Of a stretch of 39,730 nt of DNA, positions 8,316 to 16,373 are shown in pieces. The stretch comes from Actinomycetes bacterium. GTDB lineage: Bacteria > Actinomycetota > Actinomycetes > Actinomycetales > Microbacteriaceae. The position numbers were made by a program, and so were the translations under genes. The stretch lies in contig JAEYZI010000067.1 in the NCBI GenBank assembly GCA_023428065.1, forward strand, positions 1 through 39,730, given 5' to 3'. The notes beneath the pieces are model-generated. The model did no database searches and was not told the origin of the DNA. It saw only the letters and a list, made by a program, of their open reading frames with translations. Position 1 is the first letter of the stretch; each line of letters opens with the position of its first letter.

Positions 8316-9271
8316 CGCAGGCGGGACGCGCGGTCGCCGGCGCGCTCGGAGCCACGGCGGCCGCGGGTCTCGCGGCGTTCGCCTGGGGTGCGCTCGTCGA
8401 GCGCAATCGGTTCACGGTGCGCCACGAGACGCTCGCCGTGCTCGAGCCGAACGCCCGCCCGATCACGATCCTGCACCTGAGCGACCTGCACATGGCGCCG
8501 TGGCAGCGCGCGAAGCAGGACTTCGTGCGCTCGCTCGCGGTGTACGAGCCGGATCTCGTGATCGACACGGGCGACAACCTCGGGCACGCCGAGGGCCTCG
8601 CGGGCGTGCGACGTGCGCTCGAGCCGTTCGCGGGGTCCGCGGGGCTCTTCGTGCACGGCTCGAACGACTACTTCGGCCCCGTGCTCAAGAACCCCTTCGG
8701 GTACTTCTTCGACGGCGCCCACTCGCGCGTGCGCCGCGACCCGGATCTCGACACGGCCGCCCTCGACGAGTTCCTCGTCGAGGAGCTCGGCTGGTTCGAC
8801 CTCAACAACGCCGTGCGGGCGATCGAGCTCAAGGGCACGCGCATCGAGCTCATCGGCACGGGCGACGCCCACCGCGGCTGGGACCGACTCGGGGAGCTCC
8901 CGGGCGCGGTCGAGCGGATGCGGGAGGAGGTCGAGTGGTCCACCCCGGAGCCGCGTCAGGTGCTCACGATCGCCGCGACCCACGCGCCGTACCGGCGCGT
9001 GCTCGACTCCTTCACGAGCCAGGGCGCCGACATCATCTTCGCCGGCCACACCCACGGCGGGCAGGTGCGCATCCCCGGACGCCCCGCGCTCGTCACGAAC
9101 TGCGACATCCCTCACGCCCAGGCGCAGGGGCTGTCGGTGTGGCGTACGGGCGCCCGGAGCTCGTTCCTCGAGGTCTCGGCGGGGCTCGGCACCTCGATCT
9201 ACGCCCCCGTGCGCTTCGCGTGCCCGCCGGAGGCGATCGTGATGACGCTCACCCCGGTGGCCGTGGACTGA
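8312..9271 (+). CDS. Calcineurin-like metallophosphoesterase, membrane-anchored
   Basis: A 319-residue metallophosphoesterase. The metal-ligand motifs run in order: LSDLHM (DxH, ~57), DTGDN (GDxx, ~86), GSNDY in place of GNHD (~114), ATHAPY (~228) and AGHTHGGQ (GHxH, ~247). A hydrophobic N-terminal segment (AGALGATAAAGLAAFAWGAL) suggests a signal anchor with the catalytic part outside or at the membrane face. The substrate is unknown. The ATG overlaps the stop of the penicillin-binding protein (ATGA), and this PBP-metallophosphoesterase pair is common in actinobacteria, which suggests a cell-envelope role. Confidence 0.9.
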   Translation: MTQAGRAVAGALGATAAAGLAAFAWGALVERNRFTVRHETLAVLEPNARPITILHLSDLHMAPWQRAKQDFVRSLAVYEPDLVIDTGDNLGHAEGLAGVRRALEPFAGSAGLFVHGSNDYFGPVLKNPFGYFFDGAHSRVRRDPDLDTAALDEFLVEELGWFDLNNAVRAIELKGTRIELIGTGDAHRGWDRLGELPGAVERMREEVEWSTPEPRQVLTIAATHAPYRRVLDSFTSQGADIIFAGHTHGGQVRIPGRPALVTNCDIPHAQAQGLSVWRTGARSSFLEVSAGLGTSIYAPVRFACPPEAIVMTLTPVAVD

Positions 9272-9295
9272 CCTCGCCGCGAAATCGGCTATCCT
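9268..9295 (+). promoter_or_regulatory. Possible tRNA-Pro promoter
   Basis: CTGACC (9268-9273), 16 bases, then TATCCT (9290-9295), placing the transcription start near 9302, about 17 bases before the mature tRNA. The -35 overlaps the stop codon of the metallophosphoesterase gene. Confidence 0.4.
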
Positions 9296-9318
9296 TGACA
9301 GGTTGCCGGAGGCAGCAG

Positions 9319-9395
9319 CGGGGTATGGCGCAGCTTGGTAGCGCGCGTCGTTCGGGACGACGAGGCCGCAGGTTCAAATCCTGTTACCCCGACCA
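9319..9395 (+). tRNA. tRNA-Pro (anticodon CGG)
   Basis: 77 bases including the encoded CCA. The acceptor stem CGGGGTA pairs with TACCCCG; the anticodon stem CGTCG/CGACG holds the loop TTCGGGA, giving anticodon CGG; the T arm is GCAGG-TTCAAAT-CCTGT. The D arm is GCGC-AGCTTGGTA-GCGC. It reads the proline codon CCG, one of the commonest proline codons in this genome. The gene is followed at once by a strong terminator, and its last 21 bases plus the terminator are duplicated downstream. Confidence 0.97.
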
Positions 9396-9427
9396 CAAGC
9401 AATAGGGTCGCCCCCTCGGGCGGCCCT
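9375..9427 (+). repeat. 53-bp direct repeat, copy 1 (3' end of tRNA-Pro plus terminator)
   Basis: This stretch, beginning CAAATCCTGTTACCCC in the T arm of the tRNA, is identical over 53 bases to 9534-9586. It covers the last 21 bases of the tRNA including CCA, and the left arm, loop and most of the right arm of the terminator. Duplicated tRNA 3' ends are the usual mark of an integrase attachment site. Confidence 0.9.
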
Positions 9428-9437
9428 ATTGCTTTTC
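9397..9437 (+). terminator. Rho-independent terminator of tRNA-Pro
   Basis: AAGCAATAGGGTCGCCC and GGGCGGCCCTATTGCTT form a long stem with one G-T pair and a CCTC loop, followed by TT. It begins two bases after the CCA of the tRNA. Confidence 0.88.
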
Positions 9438-9533
9438 GTCGAGGTATCCGGACGCGAAGCTGCTCGCGCAGGGGGGCCCACGCCGCCGGAGGCTCCGCGC
9501 GCCGCGACGCGGCGGGTGGAGGGGCGGTGGGGA

Positions 9534-9586
9534 CAAATCCTGTTACCCCGACCACAAGCAATAGGGTCGCCCCCTCGGGCGGCCCT
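9534..9586. repeat. 53-bp direct repeat, copy 2 (orphan tRNA-Pro 3' end)
   Basis: Exact duplicate of 9375-9427 without the 5' two thirds of a tRNA. The 106 bases between the copies (9428-9533) have no recognisable gene, integrase or tRNA sequence. The copy retains a 10-bp stem (AGGGTCGCCC / GGGCGGCCCT) and ends 7 bases before the stop of the convergent thymidine kinase gene, so it may now serve as that gene's terminator. Confidence 0.9.
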
Positions 9587-9593
9587 TCTCCTC

Positions 9594-10259
9594 TCACGTG
9601 AAGTCGGCGTCGGGCTCCTCGCCGTAGCTGAACTCGAGCTTCGGGCGCCAGCCGCGGTTGAGCACCCCGCCCGACTCCTCGAGGTAGCACGCCCCGCACA
9701 GCGACTCGTAGGTGACCGACTCGCCGTCGATCGCCACCTGGTCGCCGTCGAAGACGAATCGCTCGCCGACCTTGCGCCCGTTGAAGACGGCCTTGCGTCC
9801 GCAGCGGCAGATCGTCTTCAGCTCCTCGAGCGAGTGGGCGATCTCGAGCAGGCGGCGGCTGCCGGGGAACGCGACCGTCTGGAAGTCGGTGCGGATGCCG
9901 TAGGCGAGCACGGGGATGTCGAGCTGGATCGCGACGCGCAGCAGGTCGTCGACCTGCCCCTCGCTCAGGAACTGGGCCTCGTCGAGCAGGAGGCAGCTCA
10001 CGTCGCGTCCGCGTCGCTCGACCGCCTTCTCGCGCTCCGCCTGGAAGCGCACGAGCAGGTCCTCTCCCGGCGCGATCGTGAAGTCCACCTGCCGCACGAC
10101 CCCGAGGCGCGAGACGATCGCGTCGTCCCCCTTCGAGTCGATCGCGGGCTTGGCGAGGAGCACCTCGTGGCCGCGCTCCTCGTAGTTGTAGGCCGCTTGA
10201 AGCAACGCCGTGCTCTTGCCGGAGTTCATCGCCCCATAACGGAAGTACAGCTTCGCCAC
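9594..10259 (-). CDS. tdk: Thymidine kinase (type II)
   Basis: Phosphorylates thymidine (and deoxyuridine) with ATP in pyrimidine salvage. The 221-residue protein has the P-loop GAMNSGKST (9-17), DEAQF (93-97) with the catalytic glutamate E94, the lasso region with zinc ligands C151/C153 and C188/C191, and the YGIRTDFQ substrate loop. Length is slightly above the usual ~200. The start is GTG at 10259, sharing one base with the stop of the response-regulator gene upstream (TAGTG), so the two genes are translationally coupled. Confidence 0.96.
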   Translation of the reverse strand: MAKLYFRYGAMNSGKSTALLQAAYNYEERGHEVLLAKPAIDSKGDDAIVSRLGVVRQVDFTIAPGEDLLVRFQAEREKAVERRGRDVSCLLLDEAQFLSEGQVDDLLRVAIQLDIPVLAYGIRTDFQTVAFPGSRRLLEIAHSLEELKTICRCGRKAVFNGRKVGERFVFDGDQVAIDGESVTYESLCGACYLEESGGVLNRGWRPKLEFSYGEEPDADFT

Positions 10260-10942
10260 TACTCGAGGTATCCATCCTCCGCCGCTCGGCGGATCAGCTC
10301 GGCCTTCTTGCCCGCGGGACGCCCGACCTTCGCGTACTTCTCCCGCACGCGACGCAGGTACGTCTTCGCTGTCTCATACTGCACGTTCATGCGCTCGGCT
10401 ACCGCCGCGGTGCTGTAGCCGGAGACGTAGAGCTTGAACGCCTCCTCCTCGCCGGGGCTGAGCTTGGGCCGCAGGTGCTGCAGGGGGGCGGTCGCGGCGG
10501 TGCGCTCGACGCGCGCGTCCTCGGGCGACTCCATGCCCATGACGCGGCGCGCGGCGGTCATGACGGCGGCCATGGGGAGCGACTTCGAGAGGAACTCGCT
10601 CGCGCCCGCGGCGAACGCGCGATCGCGCGCCTCGCGCGTGTCGAGGCTCGAGAGCACGATGACCTTGGCGCCTGCGGCGCGGCACGTGCGCACGCGCGCC
10701 TCGATCGAGATCGGCTCCTTGAGCTGGAAGTCGATGAAGACCAGGTCGGTCGGGAAGGCGGGGCTCTGCACGAGTTCGAGCCAGTTGGCGGCGCCGAGCA
10801 CGACGTCGAAGTCGGGTGCGTGCCGTTCGATCCACGTCGTGAGGGTGTCGAGCAGCACCTCGTGGTCGTCGAGGATCGCGAGCCGCACGGCGGCACCCCC
10901 GTTGTCTCCGCGCGCGGGGGCAGCACTGAGCGTCGGGTTCAT
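10259..10942 (-). CDS. LuxR/NarL-family response regulator (orphan)
   Basis: A 227-residue regulator. Residues ~18-135 form a receiver domain with acidic pocket D25/D26, phospho-acceptor D71 in VFIDFQL, S98 and K120. Residues ~160-220 are a LuxR-type helix-turn-helix (LSPGEEEAFKLYVSGYSTAAVAERM, then TAKTYLRRVREKYAKVGR). No histidine kinase gene is adjacent. The ATG at 10942 is chosen because GGAGGT lies upstream, although the spacing is long (~11 bases) and the GGAGG sits in the loop of a hairpin. A GTG at codon 19 is an alternative start right at the receiver domain. It is co-transcribed with thymidine kinase; whether it controls that gene is unknown. Confidence 0.88.
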   Translation of the reverse strand: MNPTLSAAPARGDNGGAAVRLAILDDHEVLLDTLTTWIERHAPDFDVVLGAANWLELVQSPAFPTDLVFIDFQLKEPISIEARVRTCRAAGAKVIVLSSLDTREARDRAFAAGASEFLSKSLPMAAVMTAARRVMGMESPEDARVERTAATAPLQHLRPKLSPGEEEAFKLYVSGYSTAAVAERMNVQYETAKTYLRRVREKYAKVGRPAGKKAELIRRAAEDGYLE

Positions 10943-10944
10943 GC

Positions 10945-10968
10945 GACGAGCCTACCTCCGGGCTCGTC
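10945..10968 (-). promoter_or_regulatory. Hairpin presenting the ribosome-binding site of the response regulator
   Basis: On the minus strand GACGAGCC and GGCTCGTC form a perfect 8-bp stem, with an 8-base loop CGGAGGTA that contains GGAGG. The stem ends 2 bases before the ATG at 10942. It could control or expose ribosome binding. Confidence 0.45.
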
Positions 10969-11010
10969 CCAGGGCGGAGGTGAAAACGTCCTGATCGTGT
11001 CCCGAATTCG

Positions 11011-12081
11011 TCAGAACAGGGTGGGCTGCAACGCCGCGGCGGCGGCCGGGCTGAGCTCGGCCGCGAGCATCCCGCCACCGGCTCCGCGAAGGCGCGGGCG
11101 GGGTCCTCCGGTCGCCGGATCGAGCCGCGGGCGGTCGAGCCCGTAGCGTCGGATGAGGGGCCGGATGCGCGCCGCGAGCTGCGTGCGGTACTCCTTCGGC
11201 GCGTAGGCCCGCTCCCCGTAGAGCGCGCGGTAGCGCCCCACGAGCTCGGGGTGGGTGCGTGCGAGCCACGCGGCGAACCACTCCTTCGCTCCGGGCCGCA
11301 GGTGCAGGGCGCTGTACGCGACGCTCGTGGCCCCCGCATCCGCGATGCTCTCGAGGGCGCGTTCGAGGTGCTCGCGCGAGTCGGTGAGGTAGGGCAGCAC
11401 GGGCATGAGGAATACGGCGCACGGGAGACCCGCCTCGCGCACCGCCTTCACCGTGGCGAGGCGCGCGGCCGTGCTCGGTGCGCCGGGCTCGATCGAGCGC
11501 TGCAGCTCGTCGTCGTAGATCGCGATCGACATCGCGGTCTCGACGGGCACGCGCTCGGCGGCCGCCTGGAGGAGCGGGATGTCGCGCCGCAGGAGCGTGC
11601 CCTTCGTGAGGATGCTGAAGGGCGTGTCCGCCGCCGCGAGCGCCGCGACGATGCCGGGCATGAGCCGGTAGCGCCCCTCCGCCCGCTGATACGGATCGGT
11701 GTTGGTGCCGAGGGCGACGTTCGGCCGCTCCCAGCTCGGCCGCCGCAGCTCCCTCTCGAGCACCTCGACGACGTTGACCTTGACGACGATCTGGGTGTCG
11801 AAGTCACGGCCCGCGTCGAGGTCGAGGTAGGTGTGCGTCTGGCGGGCGAAGCAGAAGACGCACTGATGGCTGCAGCCACGATACGGGTTGATGGTCCACC
11901 CGAACGGGAGCGCCTTCGCAGCGCCCGGCACGTGGTTGAGCGCCGACTTCGCGAGCACCTCGTGGAAGGTGAGGCCGGCGAACTCGGGCGTCTGCACCGA
12001 GCGCACGAGGTTGTTGAGGCGGGCGAGACCCGGCAGGGCGTCGTCGCTCTCGACGCCCAACTCCTGCCCGCTCCACCTCAC
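11011..12081 (-). CDS. Rv2578c-family radical SAM protein (spore photoproduct lyase-like)
   Basis: A 356-residue radical SAM enzyme. The cluster-binding motif is C70-x3-C74-x2-C77 in NPYRGCSHQCVFCFAR. Further family segments are LDLDAGRDFDTQIVVKVN, GTNTDPYQRAEGRY and SILTKGTLLRRDIPLL. This arrangement is that of the SplB-like group typified by mycobacterial Rv2578c; spore photoproduct lyase repairs UV-damaged thymine dimers by radical chemistry, but the actinobacterial group has no firmly known substrate. The GTG at 12081 is the only start keeping family length and lies 6 bases after a -10-like TCGAAT, so the transcript is probably leaderless. A perfect LexA box overlaps the promoter, supporting a role in the DNA damage response. 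Confidence 0.88.
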   Translation of the reverse strand: MRWSGQELGVESDDALPGLARLNNLVRSVQTPEFAGLTFHEVLAKSALNHVPGAAKALPFGWTINPYRGCSHQCVFCFARQTHTYLDLDAGRDFDTQIVVKVNVVEVLERELRRPSWERPNVALGTNTDPYQRAEGRYRLMPGIVAALAAADTPFSILTKGTLLRRDIPLLQAAAERVPVETAMSIAIYDDELQRSIEPGAPSTAARLATVKAVREAGLPCAVFLMPVLPYLTDSREHLERALESIADAGATSVAYSALHLRPGAKEWFAAWLARTHPELVGRYRALYGERAYAPKEYRTQLAARIRPLIRRYGLDRPRLDPATGGPRPRLRGAGGGMLAAELSPAAAAALQPTLF

Positions 12082-12087
12082 CCGGTC

Positions 12088-12116
12088 ATTCGAACACGTG
12101 TTCGAGAGACAGTCAA
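12088..12116 (-). promoter_or_regulatory. Promoter of the radical SAM gene
   Basis: TTGACT (12116-12111 on the minus strand), a 17-base spacer, and TCGAAT (12093-12088). The start codon follows 6 bases later, which predicts a leaderless mRNA. The LexA box lies over the spacer and -10. Confidence 0.6.
12090..12105. promoter_or_regulatory. LexA (SOS) box
   Basis: TCGAACACGTGTTCGA is a perfect 16-bp palindrome and matches the Gram-positive/actinobacterial SOS consensus CGAAC-N4-GTTCG at every fixed position. It overlaps the -10 and spacer of the radical SAM promoter, the expected position for LexA repression. Confidence 0.88.
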
Positions 12117-12208
12117 GCCGCCTCGACGAGCGAGCCCTCCCCCGGCACGGCGAACTCGCGCAGGAGAGCCGGCGCCTCGCCCCCGGCAGGTCGCGAGGAT
12201 CGTCTCCA

Positions 12209-13852
<1,644 letters not shown>

Positions 13853-13872
13853 GAAGCAGTCCGATCGCTCGA

Positions 13873-13888
13873 CCCTCGCATGCGAGGG
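13873..13888. repeat. 16-bp palindrome in the ABC-F leader
   Basis: CCCTCGCATGCGAGGG is fully self-complementary and lies 21 bases upstream of the ABC-F start codon. It could fold as a stem in the leader RNA or be a protein-binding site. Confidence 0.55.
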
Positions 13889-13936
13889 GAGGCGAACCCC
13901 GCCGGGCGCAGGCCACGGTCGCGGGGATGGTCGGAG

Positions 13937-13948
13937 CTACAGCTTCAC
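13937..13948 (-). CDS. Putative three-codon leader peptide (M-K-L) upstream of the ABC-F gene
   Basis: GTG AAG CTG TAG begins 8 bases after the -10 hexamer of the ABC-F promoter, so it would be translated from the very 5' end of the transcript. Short leader frames upstream of ABC-F and erm genes are known to sense stalled ribosomes. A 12-base frame can arise by chance, so confidence is limited. Confidence 0.3.
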   Translation of the reverse strand: MKL

Positions 13949-13956
13949 GGGGAGCG

Positions 13957-13986
13957 ACCCTACGGCGTCCCCGCGCGATCTGTCAA
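13957..13986 (-). promoter_or_regulatory. Promoter of the ABC-F gene
   Basis: Consensus TTGACA (13986-13981 on the minus strand), an 18-base spacer, and TAGGGT (13962-13957). The predicted start near 13949 gives a leader of about 97 bases. The -35 begins 8 bases after the mqo stop codon. Confidence 0.7.
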
Positions 13987-13993
13987 ACGCGGC

Positions 13994-15472
13994 TCAGACG
14001 GCGAGGCCGAGCACCTTCGCGGTGCTCGTGAGCTCCTTGGCCGCCTTCTTGGGGGCGTCGGAGAGCAGGGTTCCGTACGACGGGATCATCTCGAGGAGCT
14101 TCGGCTCCCACGCGTCCATGCGCTGCGGGAAGCAGGTCTTGAGCACGTCGAGCATGATCGGCACCGCCGTCGAGGCACCCGGGGATGCCCCCAGCAGACC
14201 CGCGATCGTGCCCTCGCCGCCGGAGACGACCTCCGTGCCGAACTGGATGACCGCCTTGCCGTCGGGCCCCTTCTTCATGATCTGCACGCGCTGACCGGCC
14301 GTGATGAGGTACCAGTCCTTCATCTCGGCCTTCGGCGCGAACTGCCGGAGCGCCTCGAGGCGCTTCTTGCGCGTCGCGAGGAGCTCCGTGACGAGGTACC
14401 AGACGAGGTCGAGGTTCTTGAGACCCGCGCCGATCATCGTGCCGAGGTTGTGCCAGCGGATCGAGGCGAAGAGGTCGAACCACGAGCCGTTCTTGAGGAA
14501 CTTGGGCGTCCATCCGGCGTACGGGCCGAACAGCAGGCTCGCCTGACCGTCGACGACGCGCGTGTCGAGGTGGGGCACCGACATGGGCGGGGCGCCGACC
14601 GACGCCTTGCCGTAGACCTTGCCCTGGTGGCGCGCCACGATCGCCGGGTTGTCGGTGCGCAGGAACTCGCCGCTGATGGGGAAGCCGCCGTAGCCGCGGA
14701 TCTCCTTGATGCCCGACTTCTGCAGCAGGTGGAGGGCTGCGCCACCGGCGCCCACGAAGACGAAGCGTGCGGTGAGCTCGAAGGGCGTGCCGCCGACCTC
14801 GTACCGGCCGCTCACGCGCCATGTGCCGTCCTTGAGGCGCTTGAGGCCCGTCACGCGGCGCTCGACGAGCAGCTCGGCGCCGCGCTCCACGAGGCCGTCG
14901 AGGAGCGTCTCGGTGAGCGCGCCGAAGTCGACGTCGGAGCCGCCGACGATGCGCGTCGCGGCGATCGGCTCGCTCTTCTTGCGGCCGGGGATGAGGAGGG
15001 GCGCCCACTCGCGGATGACGCGCGCGTCCTCGGTGTACTCGAGGCCCGGGAAGAGCGGGTGGTCCTTGAGCGCCTCGTAGCGCTTGCGGAGGTACTCGAC
15101 GTTCTTCTCGCCCCACACGAAGCTGAGGTGCGGCACGGGGTTGATGAAGCGCGTCGGCTCGGGGAGCATGCCCGACTCGACGAGGTACGACCAGTACTGG
15201 CGAGACACCTGGAACTGCTCGTTGACCTTGACGGCCTGCGTGATGTCGATCTGCCCGTTCTTCTCGGGCGTGTAGTTGAGCTCGCACAGCGCCGAGTGCC
15301 CGGTGCCCGCGTTGTTCCACGGGTTCGAGCTCTCCTGGGCGACCTCGGGCAGGGCTTCGAGGATGGTGATCGACCAGTTCGGCTCGAGCTGCTGCAGCAG
15401 CGAGCCGAGGGTGGCGCTCATCACCCCTCCGCCGATGAGGACGACGTCGACGGGTTCAGACACGCCTTCCAT
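13994..15472 (-). CDS. mqo: Malate:quinone oxidoreductase
   Basis: FAD-dependent, membrane-peripheral enzyme that oxidises L-malate to oxaloacetate and passes electrons to the quinone pool; it serves as the TCA-cycle malate dehydrogenase in many actinobacteria. The 492-residue length is normal. Visible are the FAD-binding DVVLIGGGVMSATLG (about residues 9-23), QESSNPWNNAGTGHSALCELNY split across the family's hallmark region, FVFVGAGGAALHLLQKSGI, and GLLGASPGASTAVPIM near the C-terminus. The ATG at 15472 is the likely start; a GTG three codons later follows GGAAGG too closely to be preferred. It is monocistronic, with the ABC-F promoter beginning directly after the stop. Confidence 0.96.
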   Translation of the reverse strand: MEGVSEPVDVVLIGGGVMSATLGSLLQQLEPNWSITILEALPEVAQESSNPWNNAGTGHSALCELNYTPEKNGQIDITQAVKVNEQFQVSRQYWSYLVESGMLPEPTRFINPVPHLSFVWGEKNVEYLRKRYEALKDHPLFPGLEYTEDARVIREWAPLLIPGRKKSEPIAATRIVGGSDVDFGALTETLLDGLVERGAELLVERRVTGLKRLKDGTWRVSGRYEVGGTPFELTARFVFVGAGGAALHLLQKSGIKEIRGYGGFPISGEFLRTDNPAIVARHQGKVYGKASVGAPPMSVPHLDTRVVDGQASLLFGPYAGWTPKFLKNGSWFDLFASIRWHNLGTMIGAGLKNLDLVWYLVTELLATRKKRLEALRQFAPKAEMKDWYLITAGQRVQIMKKGPDGKAVIQFGTEVVSGGEGTIAGLLGASPGASTAVPIMLDVLKTCFPQRMDAWEPKLLEMIPSYGTLLSDAPKKAAKELTSTAKVLGLAV

Positions 15473-15512
15473 CCTACGGGCGCCGCCCGCCGCGTCCGAC
15501 CGGCCGAAAGTC

Positions 15513-15776
15513 CTACGGCAGTTGCGCGATGCCGCCGCCGATGAGACCGGCCCCCGCTGCGGCCAGGCCGAGGGTGAGCGAGCCGGCGCCGATCCGGAGC
15601 AGCACCATCGCGCGGCCGGGCTGCTTCGGGTCGGCGCCGAGCACCGAGAGGAAGAAGCCCGCGGGCATGAGCAGCGCGGCCATCGGGATGCCGAAGCGAC
15701 CCACGAGGTCGACGACGAGCGGCAGCTCGACCCCGTCGAGCAGCGGGATGACGGCGACGCTCAGCACGAGCAGCAC
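15513..15776 (-). CDS. Small integral membrane protein, apparently N-terminally truncated
   Basis: An 87-residue hydrophobic protein with about three membrane segments: VLLVLSVAVIPLL, IPMAALLMPAGFFLSVL, and SLTLGLAAAGAGLIGGGI. I do not recognise a named family. Membrane-protein-like coding continues upstream of the GTG at 15776 as GHAHAA up to about 15797 but then meets the coding region of the divergent MerR gene with no intergenic space and no ribosome site. An ATG at 15839 would give a longer form but lies within the MerR helix-turn-helix. The first membrane helix and the promoter were probably lost in a deletion. Function unknown. Confidence 0.5.
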   Translation of the reverse strand: MLLVLSVAVIPLLDGVELPLVVDLVGRFGIPMAALLMPAGFFLSVLGADPKQPGRAMVLLRIGAGSLTLGLAAAGAGLIGGGIAQLP

Positions 15777-15782
15777 GGCCGC

Positions 15783-16373
15783 GTGGGCGTGACCGGCGTG
15801 CCGACGCTCAAGTTCTACCTGCGCGAGGGCCTCCTGCATCCGGGCGAGAGCCTTTCGCAGGCCCGGTCCGCCTACGACGAGACGCACGTGCGGCGCGTGG
15901 GCGTCATCCGGGCCCTCACCGAGACCGTCGGGCTGAGCGTGCACCAGGCACGTGGGGTGCTCGAGGTGATCGACTCCCCCCGACCCGACCTCTACGACGC
16001 CTACGGCAGGGCGCTCGCCCAGCTCCCGCCCACGGTGGCGGAGGCCGACGACTACCCGCGCGCCCGTGCCGTCATCGAACGGCTCGGCTGGGCGTACGAA
16101 CCGAAGCACGTCGCCACGCGGCAGCTCGAGCAGGCGATCGCCGCCGCCGAGGGGGTCGGGGTGCCGCTCGACGACGAGCGCCTCGCGGTCTACGGACCGC
16201 ACGTGCACGCGATCGCCGAGCACGACCTCGCCCGCGTGCCGCGGGAGCCGGATGCCGCGATCGCCTACGCGGTGCTCGGCACCGCCGCGCACGAGCCCGT
16301 GCTCGCCGCCCTGCGGCGGCTCGCCCACCAGGACATCGCGGCGCGCGGGCCGCGCCCCGCCGCTACGCCGTAG
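15783..16373 (+). CDS. MerR-family transcriptional regulator, N-terminally truncated
   Basis: A protein of up to 196 residues that begins (GTG 15783 or 15789) only a few residues before VPTLKFYLREGLLHPGE, the middle of the MerR DNA-binding domain. A normal MerR protein starts with helix 1 and the turn (about 12-15 residues: R-I-x-E-L-x-x-x-T-G-V), which are absent. The rest is intact: AYDETHVRRVGVIRALTETVG, the dimerisation helix, and a long C-terminal domain (about residues 75-196) without known ligand motifs. No ribosome site precedes it. The missing half of the helix-turn-helix suggests loss of DNA binding, so this may be a recent pseudogene. Its stop overlaps the convergent asd gene by 11 bases. 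Confidence 0.6.
   Translation: MGVTGVPTLKFYLREGLLHPGESLSQARSAYDETHVRRVGVIRALTETVGLSVHQARGVLEVIDSPRPDLYDAYGRALAQLPPTVAEADDYPRARAVIERLGWAYEPKHVATRQLEQAIAAAEGVGVPLDDERLAVYGPHVHAIAEHDLARVPREPDAAIAYAVLGTAAHEPVLAALRRLAHQDIAARGPRPAATP

Noticed and set aside
9295..9300. TTGACA as -35 of the tRNA-Pro promoter
   Set aside because: A -10 at the right distance would fall inside the mature tRNA and none is seen there; TATCCT at 9290 fits better as a -10 for an upstream -35.
9534..9554. A second tRNA-Pro gene
   Set aside because: Only the last 21 bases are present; there is no acceptor 5' strand, D arm or anticodon arm.
9289..10275. A minus-strand frame with the protein repeat PPEGATLLLVVGVTGF
   Set aside because: The repeated peptide is only the translation of the 53-bp tRNA-derived duplication; the real gene here is thymidine kinase.
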